Assembly (NCBI GenBank): GCA_965220665.1
Contig: CBDCQQ010000005.1
Coordinates: 1,364,001 to 1,428,000, forward strand
Length of the DNA stretch: 64,000 nt
Origin: JAJDZL01 sp965220665
GTDB lineage: Bacteria > Pseudomonadota > Gammaproteobacteria > Arenicellales > JAJDZL01
Direction of reading: 5' to 3'
In this document: piece by piece, positions 35,903-45,148 of the stretch
Position numbering within the stretch: position 1 is the first letter of the stretch
Layout: each line of letters opens with the position of its first letter
The notes under the pieces: generated by a model
Database searches by the model: none
What the model saw: only the letters and a program-made list of their open reading frames with translations
What the model was told of the DNA's origin: nothing
Translations under genes and position numbers: made by a program

Positions 35903-36409
35903 ATGACGCTGCCGATCAAAGGTGCATCAATAATCAAGGCATTCGAGGATGCCGGAATTCAGTCTGTTGTCGCGCTGCCGGATATCGTTACCTGCGATAC
36001 AGTGCTCTGGCCACTGTCATCGAACCCCAACTTCATGTTTATTCCGGTCTGCAAGGAAGATGAGGGAGTTTCAATTTGTGCGAGCCTTTCTTACTGTGGT
36101 CAGCGCGCACTGCTTTTAATTCAGCATACCGGCTTTCTGGATTCGATCAATGCAATACGCGCGATTGCGGTGGAATACCAGCTGCCGGTTGTCATGGTTG
36201 TCGGACTGCAGGGTTCTGACCCCGCTACGCATCCGAACCAGTCAAAAAGCATTGGAATTCGAGCGCTTGGGCCGATTTGCGATGCCTTGGAACTTCGTCA
36301 TGCTTTTGTCAAGGATGAGGAGAGTGCCATCTCGATTGTTGAGATGATTGAAGCCGCATACGAGAACTCCTCACCGTGCGCAATATTTGTACCTAATCCG
36401 CCAGTCTGA
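35903..36409 (+). CDS. ThDP-dependent 2-oxoacid decarboxylase, PYR subunit (ComD/phosphonopyruvate decarboxylase-like)
   Basis: A 168-residue protein equal to the pyrimidine-binding half of a thiamine-diphosphate decarboxylase. The conserved Glu that activates ThDP lies in CKEDEGVSICA at 50-60, and the GASIIKAFEDAGI start is typical of the ComD/sulfopyruvate and phosphonopyruvate decarboxylase group. A GGGGA ribosome binding site precedes the ATG. It must pair with the next gene to make an active enzyme. The substrate class (sulfopyruvate, phosphonopyruvate or another 3-substituted pyruvate) is inferred from the family only. Confidence 0.85.
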   Translation: MTLPIKGASIIKAFEDAGIQSVVALPDIVTCDTVLWPLSSNPNFMFIPVCKEDEGVSICASLSYCGQRALLLIQHTGFLDSINAIRAIAVEYQLPVVMVVGLQGSDPATHPNQSKSIGIRALGPICDALELRHAFVKDEESAISIVEMIEAAYENSSPCAIFVPNPPV

Positions 36410-36415
36410 TCCAAC

Positions 36416-37003
36416 ATGATGAAACGAGATCAAGCGCTACAGGCACTAGCCCGACACTATCAGGACGGCATTGCAGTTGCTGTCTATCAGACGGCGTTTG
36501 ACTGGATGCACATCAGACCGCATGACCTGAACTATTTTTGCACTGGTGCGATGGGTCAGGCATCTTCGCACGGATTGGGATTGGCGTTGGGTGCCCCGGA
36601 TGAAAAAGTAATCGTATTGGACGGAGACGGCAGTCTGCTGATGAATCTCGGGTCGCTGGTTACAGTTGCCAATATGGCACCGAGAAACTTTTTTCATTTT
36701 GTCAGCCAGAACAACATGTATGAAGTGAATGGAAAATATCCGATTCCCGGAGCGGCATCCATCAATTTTGATCATATGGCGATTGCGGCGGGATACAGAC
36801 ACGCTTTTTCCTTCGATGACATCGGTCAATTCAATTCAGAGATCAAGGGAATTTTGGAATTGGAAGGTCCGGTGCTTGTTTGCATGCATATCGAACCAGG
36901 AGATTTCTATCCACTCGATTACGTTACACTCCACAGTGAAGAGACCCGGGTAAAATTTCGAAACGCTTTGAAATCTCGGCTACAATCACCACTTCAGGAA
37001 TGA
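36416..37003 (+). CDS. ThDP-dependent 2-oxoacid decarboxylase, ThDP-binding subunit (ComE-like)
   Basis: A 195-residue ThDP-binding half. The motif starts at GDG 70-72 (LDGDGSLLMNLG) and ends with QNN 98-100, the Mg2+-diphosphate site. GAMGQASSHGLGLALG at 44-59 is conserved in ComE-like subunits. It starts six bases after the PYR subunit and together they would decarboxylate a 2-oxoacid to an aldehyde. A split decarboxylase right after an aminotransferase and before an amino-acid importer suggests a three-step route from amino acid to aldehyde. The enzymes that would use the aldehyde are not identified with certainty. Confidence 0.86.
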   Translation: MMKRDQALQALARHYQDGIAVAVYQTAFDWMHIRPHDLNYFCTGAMGQASSHGLGLALGAPDEKVIVLDGDGSLLMNLGSLVTVANMAPRNFFHFVSQNNMYEVNGKYPIPGAASINFDHMAIAAGYRHAFSFDDIGQFNSEIKGILELEGPVLVCMHIEPGDFYPLDYVTLHSEETRVKFRNALKSRLQSPLQE

Positions 37004-37096
37004 GCTGAATCTTTTGGTGCAAAAAGCATATAAACTTTCGATTCAAGCCGCGAAAAACAACTGATATCAAAAGCGGCGGTTAGCAAGACAATCGAA

Positions 37097-37942
37097 ATGG
37101 CGAATCAACATACACAATCGGCGGCGGGGTATAGAGTCCGACCACCTACACCGAGTATTTTGTTTACTCGGAAGTCTCCCCTTATTGATATTGGGCAACT
37201 GCTATTGCTCGGAGGATTGACTACATGGGTCATCTATAAGGGTGCGAAAGCCATGCAATACAACTGGCAGTGGTATCGAGTCGATCAATTCATTTACCGG
37301 ATTATTGACGGTGAATTGATTTGGGGGGCGTTAATGAAGGGACTGATGGTCACCTTTGAGATTACTGCAGTCAGCATGGTGCTGTCGGTGGTAATCGGGT
37401 TAGTTACCGCTCTGCTTCGGATGTCGAATTCATTTTCAGGCAAACTGATTGCGAATATCTATCTTGAATCAATTCGTAATACTCCGCTGCTTGTTCAACT
37501 ATTCCTGTTCTATTTCATTATTGCACCAATTGTTGGAATTGACCGGTTCTGGACCGGGGTGCTGTGTCTGAGCTTTTTTGAAGGCTCTTTTGCAGCAGAA
37601 ATCATTCGCGCGGGTATTCAATCAGTACCTCGCGGTCAGACTGAAGCGGCCAAGGCGATCGGCTTTAGTCGCATCAACATGTATCGGGATGTGATTCTTC
37701 CACAAGCGATACCAATAATCCTTCCGCCAATGACTGGGTTGATCATCAATCTGATCAAGCACTCAGCAATCGTCAGCGTGATTGCAGTTGCAGATTTGAC
37801 GACAGAAGGATTAAACATTATTTCGGAGACCTTTATGGCATTCGAAATCTGGTTTACAGTTGCTGGGATTTATCTTGTCGTGACTGTATCACTCTCATTA
37901 TTCGTTTCATGGATGGAGTCTAAAGCCATGCGTGGACGGTAA
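37097..37942 (+). CDS. polar amino acid ABC transporter permease 1
   Basis: A 281-residue inner-membrane permease of the HisMQ/GltJK type. It has an N-terminal cytoplasmic extension of about 30 residues, then about five hydrophobic helices and the EAA loop QTEAAKAIGFSRINMYRDVILPQA at about 181-204. GFSR and the ESIRNTPLLVQLFL motif near 125-138 are typical of polar amino-acid permeases. It lies 93 bases after the decarboxylase and 30 before its binding protein. Confidence 0.9.
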   Translation: MANQHTQSAAGYRVRPPTPSILFTRKSPLIDIGQLLLLGGLTTWVIYKGAKAMQYNWQWYRVDQFIYRIIDGELIWGALMKGLMVTFEITAVSMVLSVVIGLVTALLRMSNSFSGKLIANIYLESIRNTPLLVQLFLFYFIIAPIVGIDRFWTGVLCLSFFEGSFAAEIIRAGIQSVPRGQTEAAKAIGFSRINMYRDVILPQAIPIILPPMTGLIINLIKHSAIVSVIAVADLTTEGLNIISETFMAFEIWFTVAGIYLVVTVSLSLFVSWMESKAMRGR

Positions 37943-37972
37943 TGTCATTTATTTTTTAGGAGAAAGTTAAAT

Positions 37973-38797
37973 ATGAAACTAAGAAACCTATTCGTTACGA
38001 TCTTTACAGCTTTTGCGCTTGCATTTTCAGCTATGGCCGGTGCGGCATCGCAGGAGTTGGCTGCTGAAAGTGTCTTGGAAGAGGTCAAAAAGCGCGGTTC
38101 TCTTCGAGTTGGCATGTCCACCTTTGTACCATGGGCGATGCGAGACAAGAAAGGCGACTTGATTGGTTTTGAGATCGATGTTGCAACAAAGGTTGCTGAA
38201 GACATGGGTGTGGAAGTCGAATTTGTTCCCACTGCTTGGTCCGGAATCATTCCCGCATTGATTGCTCGAAAGTTTGACGTAATTATTGGTGGTATGTCGA
38301 TTACTCCAGGAAGAAATCTGACTGTAAATTTCACAGCACCATATGCGCATTCTGGACAACAGATGGTCGCAAATATCGAGTTGGCAGAAGGATTTGCAGT
38401 CGAAGACTTTAACGCCTCAGACGTAACAATTGCATGTCGTCGCGGCGCGACACCCTGTAATGCAGCGCAAGAACTCTTTCCGAAGGCAAGCCTTGCTCGG
38501 TTCGATGATGATGCTCAGGCATTTCAGGAAGTTGTCAACGGTAATGCACATGCAATGATTTCATCGGCACCAAAGCCTCGCTTTTGGATGGGCAACTACC
38601 CAGGCAAGCTTTTCATGCCAACTGATGAAAACCTGACGACGGGAGATGAAGCCTTTGCACTCCGTAAGGGAGACCCGGATGCGCTCAATTTCTTCAGCAA
38701 CTGGATTGTCGTAAACACGAGCAACGGTTGGCTGAAAGAACGCCATGATTTCTGGTTTAAGGCACAGACTTGGAAAGACCAGGTTGAAGAACAGTAA
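37973..38797 (+). CDS. amino acid ABC transporter substrate-binding protein (SBP_bac_3)
   Basis: A 274-residue periplasmic binding protein. Residues 1-22 form a signal peptide ending near AMAGA. The body has the SBP_bac_3 hallmarks GSLRVGMSTFVPWAMRD near 42-58, GFEIDVA near 64-70 and FDVIIGGMSITPGR near 101-114, with the conserved Asp/Arg amino-acid clamp. AGGAGA precedes the ATG. It supplies the importer formed by the genes at 37097, 38859 and 39790. A strong stem-loop after its stop probably makes its mRNA more abundant than that of the downstream permease. Confidence 0.92.
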   Translation: MKLRNLFVTIFTAFALAFSAMAGAASQELAAESVLEEVKKRGSLRVGMSTFVPWAMRDKKGDLIGFEIDVATKVAEDMGVEVEFVPTAWSGIIPALIARKFDVIIGGMSITPGRNLTVNFTAPYAHSGQQMVANIELAEGFAVEDFNASDVTIACRRGATPCNAAQELFPKASLARFDDDAQAFQEVVNGNAHAMISSAPKPRFWMGNYPGKLFMPTDENLTTGDEAFALRKGDPDALNFFSNWIVVNTSNGWLKERHDFWFKAQTWKDQVEEQ

Positions 38798-38812
38798 GGT
38801 TGTTTGATTTTT

Positions 38813-38843
38813 GTGTTTCCCCGGTAGCTCGCCGGGGAAACAC
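38813..38843 (+). terminator. stem-loop between binding protein and permease (attenuator/mRNA stabiliser)
   Basis: GTGTTTCCCCGG pairs perfectly with CCGGGGAAACAC around a 7-base loop (12-bp stem), 16 bases after the binding-protein stop. Only ATAATTT follows, so it may end transcription partly or protect the upstream message from 3' decay. Either way it would raise binding-protein output over the downstream permease and ATPase. Confidence 0.7.
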
Positions 38844-38858
38844 ATAATTTCCAATTGA

Positions 38859-39779
38859 TTGTTTGACATGAATGAAGTTCGACTACGGCCTCCGGCTGAA
38901 AAAACCAGGCGAGTCACCCTGCTCGATATCGCAATAATCAGCGTTGTCGTTGCAGTGTTGGTATACACCTATTACCGGGTGGAGCACGTCCTGGTCTATA
39001 CCTGGGATTGGCCGCTGGTTTTCGAGTACGTCATTCGAGTTGACGAAATAACTGGTGAAATATTCCCCAATTTGTTTCTGAAGGGTGTCGCGATGACGCT
39101 GCGTCTCGCATTTTGGGGGACCATCATTGCCGCCGTAATCGGAATCGTCATGGGCCTGTGTCGGGTCAGTAACAACCTGTTCCTGAAACTTGGCAGCCGA
39201 CTGTACGTGGAACTGATCCGGAACATTCCGCCGGTTGTTTTCATTTTCGTCTTTTACTTCTTTATCAGCAGTCAAATTATTCCTCTGTTGGGACTGGATA
39301 GAATTGAGCAAACGTTTTCGCCGGGAACTCTTGCGGTAATGGAGGTGTTGTTCGGCCCCACTGATTTGTTCAACAACTTTCTTGCTGGGCTCATCTGTCT
39401 GGCGGTTTTTGAAGGTGCATACATCACTGAAATTGTGCGGGCAGGAATTCAATCCATTGACAAGGGCCAGTGGGAAGCCGCTCGTGCAATTGGACTTTCG
39501 CGCTTTCGTGTGCTAAGCGACATCATCATGCCACAGGCGTTGCGGACGATCCTGCCGCCATTGGCTGGACAATTCATTACGCTGGTAAAGGATTCGAGTA
39601 TCGTGTCGTTGATCTCAGTTCAGGAATTGACTTTTCTTACTCAGGATGTTTCCAATACCACGACCCACTTTTTCGAAGCCTGGATGATTACCGCTGCCTT
39701 GTATTTCATGATGTGTTTTCCGTTAGCGGTATTGTTCCAGAGATTTGAGCGATTCGGCTTGGGTATTCAAAGAAACTAG
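38859..39779 (+). CDS. polar amino acid ABC transporter permease 2
   Basis: A 306-residue inner-membrane permease, paralogous in plan to the one at 37097. It has an N-terminal hydrophobic helix near 24-42, further helices, ELIRNIPPVVFIFVFYF near 111-127 and the EAA loop QWEAARAIGLSRFRVLSDIIMPQA near 205-228. It pairs with permease 1. Its stop codon region TAGGAG doubles as the ribosome binding site of the ATPase gene. No strong ribosome binding site precedes its own ATG, which follows the stem-loop by 15 bases. Confidence 0.9.
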   Translation: MFDMNEVRLRPPAEKTRRVTLLDIAIISVVVAVLVYTYYRVEHVLVYTWDWPLVFEYVIRVDEITGEIFPNLFLKGVAMTLRLAFWGTIIAAVIGIVMGLCRVSNNLFLKLGSRLYVELIRNIPPVVFIFVFYFFISSQIIPLLGLDRIEQTFSPGTLAVMEVLFGPTDLFNNFLAGLICLAVFEGAYITEIVRAGIQSIDKGQWEAARAIGLSRFRVLSDIIMPQALRTILPPLAGQFITLVKDSSIVSLISVQELTFLTQDVSNTTTHFFEAWMITAALYFMMCFPLAVLFQRFERFGLGIQRN

Positions 39780-39789
39780 GAGTGTTGAT

Positions 39790-40566
39790 ATGTCAGACCA
39801 TACAGAAAATAAAAATTCCGACCCGTCTCACAAGGAACTTTTGAAGTTCGTTAACGTAGGAAAATGGTACGGTGATTTTTGTGCGCTATGGGACATCAAC
39901 CTGACTGTTCATGCAGGTGAACGAGTGGTCGTTTGTGGCCCTTCCGGTTCTGGTAAATCAACGATGATACGGTGTGTCAACCAGCTTGAAACCTTCGAAG
40001 CCGGTGAGATTCTGATCGACGGAGTTGTCGTCCAAAATGACCCGAAGTCACTGCAGACCATTCGCCGTAAAGTCGGAATGGTGTTTCAGAACTTTAATCT
40101 ATTCCCGCACATCACAGTAATTCAGAACCTCATGTTGGGGCCAATCCGTAATTTAAAAGTATCAAAAAAAGAAGCGGAAGAAAGAGCGATGCGCTATTTG
40201 GAAAAGGTTCGCATTGCTGAGCAGGCTAAGAAATACCCCAGTCAACTGTCTGGTGGTCAGCAGCAGCGCGTTGCGATTGCACGGTCGCTATGTATGTACC
40301 CGGAGGTGATGCTGTTCGATGAACCGACATCTGCCCTCGACCCTGAAATGATTTCTGGCGTATTGGACATTATGGTGGAGTTGGCGGAAGGCGGAATGAC
40401 GATGATGGTGGTCACGCACGAGATGGGATTTGCCAAGCAGGTTGCAGATACGATGGTCTTCATGGACCATGGTGAAATTGTTGAAGTAGCGCCTCCAAAT
40501 GAATTTTTCACCAACCCCAAGAGCGAGCGAACCGAGCTTTTCCTCAGCCAGATTTTGCAGCACTGA
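39790..40566 (+). CDS. polar amino acid ABC transporter ATP-binding protein (GlnQ-like)
   Basis: A 258-residue ATPase. Walker A GPSGSGKST is at 50-58, LSGGQQQR at about 151-158, LFDEPTSALDPE near 175-186 and the switch His lies in VVTHEMGFA. Size and motifs match GlnQ/HisP without a TOBE domain. The ATG at 39790 has AGGAGTG seven bases upstream. An in-frame start at 39745 would lie inside the permease. It completes the amino-acid importer and is followed five bases later by the sarcosine-oxidase-type genes, so importer and oxidase are likely co-transcribed. Confidence 0.93.
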   Translation: MSDHTENKNSDPSHKELLKFVNVGKWYGDFCALWDINLTVHAGERVVVCGPSGSGKSTMIRCVNQLETFEAGEILIDGVVVQNDPKSLQTIRRKVGMVFQNFNLFPHITVIQNLMLGPIRNLKVSKKEAEERAMRYLEKVRIAEQAKKYPSQLSGGQQQRVAIARSLCMYPEVMLFDEPTSALDPEMISGVLDIMVELAEGGMTMMVVTHEMGFAKQVADTMVFMDHGEIVEVAPPNEFFTNPKSERTELFLSQILQH

Positions 40567-40571
40567 CTGCT

Positions 40572-41834
40572 GTGCGCTCAGATCAACGTTATTCAATATT
40601 CACTCTGATTGGTGGCGCAGTTCGCGCTCACAAGCATTGGAAACCAGCTTGGCGAAATCCGCAGCCTAAGACGCACTACGATGTAGTCATCGTCGGTGGC
40701 GGTGGGCATGGTCTCGCAACCGCCTATTATCTGGCGAAAAACCACGGTATCCATAATGTCGCTGTGGTCGAAAGAAACTGGATTGGTGGCGGTAACAGTG
40801 GTCGTAATACTGCAGTTGTTCGATCCAATTACCTCCGTGATGCCAGTATTCGATTCTTTGACAAGTCGTTGCAGCTCTATGAAGGACTGAGTCGGGAACT
40901 CAACTACAACATCATGCTCAGCCAGCGTAGCGAAGTCGATGTGCTGTTAACTACCGTGAGTATGCGCAACATGAGAAGACGCGCACTCAACATGAATCGA
41001 CTGGGTATCGAGTTTCAGATGTTGACGCCCGATCAGGTGAGGCAGAGAATTCCGATTCTGGCTCCTATGGAAAACTGCCGCTTGCCCATTCTAGGTGGTT
41101 CTGTTCAGGAACGTGCCGGCATCGCCAGGCATGATGCGATCGTATGGGGGTATGCAAGAGGTGCTGACTCTTACGGTGTCGACATCATTCAGAATGCCGA
41201 AGTCACGGCTATCCGTCGTGGCGATGATAGTGCGGTCACTGAAATTGAGACAAGTCGAGGGCGAATAAAGACCAACAAATTAGCGATTGCAACAGGCAAT
41301 GAAAACGCTGCAGTAGCGAGTCTGGTCGACTTGAGACTCCCGCTTCGCTGCTATAACCTACAGGCTTTCGTATCAGAACCGATCAAACCGGTCCTTGATG
41401 TTGTCGTCAATTGCCCTGATTTAGGGGTATATCTCAGCCACTCCGATAAGGGAGAGTTGGTGATTGGTGGAGCAACCGACGCGCAGCAGATTTCATTTCG
41501 AAAAGGTGGCAAGTTCCCGATGCTGGAAGACACTGTTTCGGGACTTCTTGAGCTTTTTCCTTCTTTCCGACGGCTGAAGTTGATGCGGCAATGGGGCGGC
41601 GCCTTGGAATTTGCTCAGGATGGCAGTCCGATCGTTTCCGCAACTGAAGTTAAAGGATTCTACGTTAGTGCTGGTTGGTGGGGTGGATTCAAGGCCATTC
41701 CAGCTGGCGGCATGACATTTGCGCACTTAATCGCCCGCGATGAACCACACCCGCTGGCAGCGGGATACGGGATGGAGAGATTTTCCACATTGAATTATCT
41801 ACTTGAAGGTGGAACGACAGTTCCGACCGATTGA
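40572..41834 (+). CDS. soxB: sarcosine oxidase-type beta subunit
   Basis: A 420-residue flavoprotein of the DAO family. The Rossmann motif VGGGGHGLATAYYLA is at 41-55 and GGGNSGRNTAVVRSNY at about 74-89, both typical of SoxB. The C-terminal GWWGGFKAIPAGG matches the family end. It is the catalytic flavin subunit of a heterotetrameric enzyme that oxidises an N-methyl amino acid. The start is GTG, five bases after the ATPase stop, without a good ribosome binding site, suggesting coupling. The related N-methylglutamate dehydrogenase (MgdABCD) has the same plan, so the substrate is not fixed by sequence. Confidence 0.9.
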   Translation: MRSDQRYSIFTLIGGAVRAHKHWKPAWRNPQPKTHYDVVIVGGGGHGLATAYYLAKNHGIHNVAVVERNWIGGGNSGRNTAVVRSNYLRDASIRFFDKSLQLYEGLSRELNYNIMLSQRSEVDVLLTTVSMRNMRRRALNMNRLGIEFQMLTPDQVRQRIPILAPMENCRLPILGGSVQERAGIARHDAIVWGYARGADSYGVDIIQNAEVTAIRRGDDSAVTEIETSRGRIKTNKLAIATGNENAAVASLVDLRLPLRCYNLQAFVSEPIKPVLDVVVNCPDLGVYLSHSDKGELVIGGATDAQQISFRKGGKFPMLEDTVSGLLELFPSFRRLKLMRQWGGALEFAQDGSPIVSATEVKGFYVSAGWWGGFKAIPAGGMTFAHLIARDEPHPLAAGYGMERFSTLNYLLEGGTTVPTD

Positions 41835-41925
41835 GTGACCTACGCAGCAATAACCGAAGTCTGTTTACAAATTTGTATTCTGTCCGATCAAAATTATCCA
41901 ATTCGCTGATTAGCATAGCCATTCG

Positions 41926-42180
41926 ATGTTATTAATCCATTGTCCATGGTGTGGATTACGCGCTGAAACGGAGTTCAGGTGTGCCGGTCCAGTGAAGCCG
42001 CCGCGCAGCGAGTTTGTGGACAAAAGTGATGATGCTTGGCTTGAATACCTTTATCAGGCGGACAATCGCCGCGGAATTTTAGAAGAATACTGGTGCCATG
42101 AAAAAGGTTGTGGAGAGTGGTTCAAGTTGCGGCGCGATACCGCAACACACGAGATCATGGATGAGGGTACGGACTCATGA
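41926..42180 (+). CDS. soxD: sarcosine oxidase-type delta subunit
   Basis: An 84-residue zinc-binding protein. C6-P-W-C9 starts the Zn site, and later CHEKGCGEWF supplies the remaining ligands. The NRRGILEEYW stretch and size (80-100) are typical of SoxD. It overlaps the alpha subunit by four bases (ATGA). A 91-base gap without visible signals separates it from soxB. Confidence 0.92.
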   Translation: MLLIHCPWCGLRAETEFRCAGPVKPPRSEFVDKSDDAWLEYLYQADNRRGILEEYWCHEKGCGEWFKLRRDTATHEIMDEGTDS

Positions 42181-45146
42181 GTCGAGCAAATTCAAAAAGG
42201 CTCGATTTCGGCGGTTATATTGATCGAACGCAAAGCCTGCAGTTTAAATTCAATGGCAGGGATTATGTCGGATTTCAGGGCGACACACTCGCTTCGGCAC
42301 TCATGGCAAACGGCGTTAACGTCCTTTCCAGAAGTTTCAAGTATCACCGCCCACGAGGGGTCCAAAACCGAGGGTACGCCGACGTAACGTCACTTGTACA
42401 GGTTGCGGGAATCAATGAATCTCCCAATATGCTTGCTAGCGTTCAGCCACTTTATGAAGGCCTCGAAGCGTTCAGCGTGAACTGCTGGCCCAGCGTCAGT
42501 TTCGACATTGGGTCAATTTTCGGTGCGTTTTCCCCAATTCTTCCAGCGGGTTTTTATTACAAGACATTCATGTGGCCCAACTGGCATGCATTTGAACCGC
42601 TGATCCGGCGTGCAGCTGGTTTTGGGAACGCGCCTAGGCAGGCGCCTGCTGGTCAATTCCTGAACCGGTTTGATCATTGCGATATTTTGGTGATTGGTGC
42701 AGGTCCTGCCGGACTACTGGCGGCGTTAACAGCGGCGAAGTCGGGGGCACGGACTGTAATTGTCGATGAAATGACTCAACCTGGTGGCAGTTTGCTGTAC
42801 AGCAAGACAGAGATTGAGGGGCAGCTTGCAATCGATTGGATAGCCCGTACAGTTGATGAACTAAAAAACATGGATCATGTAACCTGCCTTTGGAATTCAA
42901 CGGCCTGGGGCTACCACGAAGGGAACATGGTGTGCGTTTCGGAACGTGACTCGAAACCCGCAGAACTTATCGGTCGAAACTGGAAAATTTGGGCAAAACA
43001 GGTCATATTGGCAACGGGAGCAATCGAACGACCAATCGTCTTTGAAAACAATGATGTGCCCGGTGTGATGCTCTGTTCTGCAGTGATGGAAGCGGTTCAG
43101 ATTTACGGAGTGACGCCTGGAACAAGAGCGGTGCTGTTCACCAACAACAGCAGTGCCTACGACGTTCTACCGTATCTGTATGCAGCAGGTATTGAACTGG
43201 CCGCCATTGTGGATACGCGTAGCGATGTTGAATTGGATAACGTTATTGGGACGGAAGATTCAAGTGTTGAGGTGCTACAGGGAGCTTCTATTCAACTGGT
43301 GATACGCGCAGGTAAACGAGTCAGGGGTGTTGTGGTCCATGCCCGGGATAGCTCCGGTAAAGAGAAAAAGGGCAAGATCGAATGTGATCTGGTCTGCGTT
43401 TCGGGTGGCTGGAATCCCAGCGTTCATCTTTTCTCTCAATCGCGTGGGACTCTTCGCTATGATGATAATATTGCATCATTCGTACCAGACCAAGCCGTTC
43501 AGGCGACGCTCTGCGCGGGTGCCATAACTGGCGAAATGTCTTTAGCAGGCAATCTGAAATCTGCTGTGCAAATCGGGTCGAAGGCATTGTCAAGAATTGG
43601 AATTCGAGCGGCACAGATTTCGATTCCAGAAGTGTCGGACGGCGATCACACTGACTATCAAGTCGATACGTTCTGGAGTTCAACTGCCGGTTATAAACGC
43701 GCGAAGGCGTTTGTCGATTACGCGGGAGATGTTACCGTTTTCGACTTGAAACTCGCCATTCAAGAGGGGTTCGATCAGATTGAGCACTTGAAACGCTACA
43801 CAACCACAGGTATGGGACTCGATCAGGGAAAGACAGCCAATGTCAATGCGATCGGCATTATTGCCTTTCATCTGGATTGCCATCCATCAGAAGTTGGCAC
43901 GACAACTTTTCGACCGCCCTATACGCCGGTTGAGTTTGGCTCGATTGCTGGTAGTCAGGCGGGTGATGTGGTATTGCCTTACCGCCATACACCGATGACG
44001 CGTTGGCATAAAACGCACGGCGCGGTGATGTACGAGGCAGGAGCTAGGTGGCGGCGTCCCGGTTATTACCAAAAAGAAGACGAATCCATGAACGAAGCGA
44101 TCAATCGCGAGTGTTATGCGGTGAGAAATCATGTTGGAATTTACGATGGTTCACCACTCGGTAAATTTATCATTCGAGGCGAGGATACGGAGAAACTACT
44201 CAATCTCATCTATACAAACAGCTTTAGCGGATTAAAACCGGGTCAGGGTAAATACGGGTTGATGCTTAATGAAGAGGGGCTGGTTTTTGATGATGGCGTA
44301 ACCTTTCGAATCGATGATGATCAATACCTTTTGTCGTGTTCTACTGGCGGTGCACCAGCGGTAGAGCGTAAGCTCGACAAGTTGATCAATGTCGAATGCC
44401 CTGAATTGAATGTAATCATTACACCGGTCACCTCTCAGTGGGCGAACGCGACGGTCTGCGGGCCATTGGCAAGACTAATGCTTCAATCCACAGAATCAGA
44501 CATTGATTGGTCACGAGAAGCCCTGCCATTCATGCATGTCGTGGAAGGCATCATTGCCGGGATGCCGGTCAGGGTATTTCGGGTTAGTTTCACTGGGGAG
44601 CTGAGTTTTGAGATCAATACCCCTTCGGGATATGGGCTTAAGCTCTGGAGATATCTCATCGAAGTCGGGCAGAATTGGGACATCTGCCCGGTTGGATCGG
44701 AAGCCAATCACGTCCTTCGAGTCGAAAAAGGATTTTTGTCCCTGGCTCACGAGGTTGACGGGACAGTTGATCCAATTGACTTGGGACACGACTGGATTGT
44801 GAGCAGTAAAAAGAACGACTTCATTGGCAAACGCTCAATGGAGATTCGTCGCCGGAGCCAGTCAATTCGGCAGGAACTCGTTGGTTTGCTGCCCAAAGAC
44901 TCGAAACAATTGATTTCGGAAGGAGCACCCATAGCACCGGCGGACAAACAGGCATTGTCAGAAGGTTTTGTTTCTGCTTGTATATGGAGCGGGGTCTTGG
45001 AACGCACAATTGCACTTGGATTATTAACGGATGGGCGTTCCAGAATTGGCGAAACAGTACTTGCCTGGGATCAAGGTGAACCGCTGCCTCTAGAGGTCAC
45101 ACGCCCGATTTTCTATGATGCTGAAGGGATAAAGCTGCGGATGTAA
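42177..45146 (+). CDS. soxA: sarcosine oxidase-type alpha subunit
   Basis: A 989-residue subunit. The N-terminal 100 residues have the ferredoxin-like Fer2_4 fold (SLQFKFNGRDYVGFQGDTLASAL and SFKYHRPRG). A pyridine-nucleotide/FAD domain follows, with DILVIGAGPAGLL at 169-181. The C-terminal 370 residues are a GCV_T-type aminomethyltransferase domain that passes the released C1 unit to tetrahydrofolate, ending in the GCV_T C-terminal barrel. It is the largest subunit of the heterotetramer and slightly longer than the usual 960-980. It ends two bases before the gamma subunit. Confidence 0.93.
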   Translation: MSRANSKRLDFGGYIDRTQSLQFKFNGRDYVGFQGDTLASALMANGVNVLSRSFKYHRPRGVQNRGYADVTSLVQVAGINESPNMLASVQPLYEGLEAFSVNCWPSVSFDIGSIFGAFSPILPAGFYYKTFMWPNWHAFEPLIRRAAGFGNAPRQAPAGQFLNRFDHCDILVIGAGPAGLLAALTAAKSGARTVIVDEMTQPGGSLLYSKTEIEGQLAIDWIARTVDELKNMDHVTCLWNSTAWGYHEGNMVCVSERDSKPAELIGRNWKIWAKQVILATGAIERPIVFENNDVPGVMLCSAVMEAVQIYGVTPGTRAVLFTNNSSAYDVLPYLYAAGIELAAIVDTRSDVELDNVIGTEDSSVEVLQGASIQLVIRAGKRVRGVVVHARDSSGKEKKGKIECDLVCVSGGWNPSVHLFSQSRGTLRYDDNIASFVPDQAVQATLCAGAITGEMSLAGNLKSAVQIGSKALSRIGIRAAQISIPEVSDGDHTDYQVDTFWSSTAGYKRAKAFVDYAGDVTVFDLKLAIQEGFDQIEHLKRYTTTGMGLDQGKTANVNAIGIIAFHLDCHPSEVGTTTFRPPYTPVEFGSIAGSQAGDVVLPYRHTPMTRWHKTHGAVMYEAGARWRRPGYYQKEDESMNEAINRECYAVRNHVGIYDGSPLGKFIIRGEDTEKLLNLIYTNSFSGLKPGQGKYGLMLNEEGLVFDDGVTFRIDDDQYLLSCSTGGAPAVERKLDKLINVECPELNVIITPVTSQWANATVCGPLARLMLQSTESDIDWSREALPFMHVVEGIIAGMPVRVFRVSFTGELSFEINTPSGYGLKLWRYLIEVGQNWDICPVGSEANHVLRVEKGFLSLAHEVDGTVDPIDLGHDWIVSSKKNDFIGKRSMEIRRRSQSIRQELVGLLPKDSKQLISEGAPIAPADKQALSEGFVSACIWSGVLERTIALGLLTDGRSRIGETVLAWDQGEPLPLEVTRPIFYDAEGIKLRM

Positions 45147-45148
45147 AC

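Noticed and set aside
38883..39452. 189-codon minus-strand ORF
   Set aside because: Antisense to the permease; no signals.
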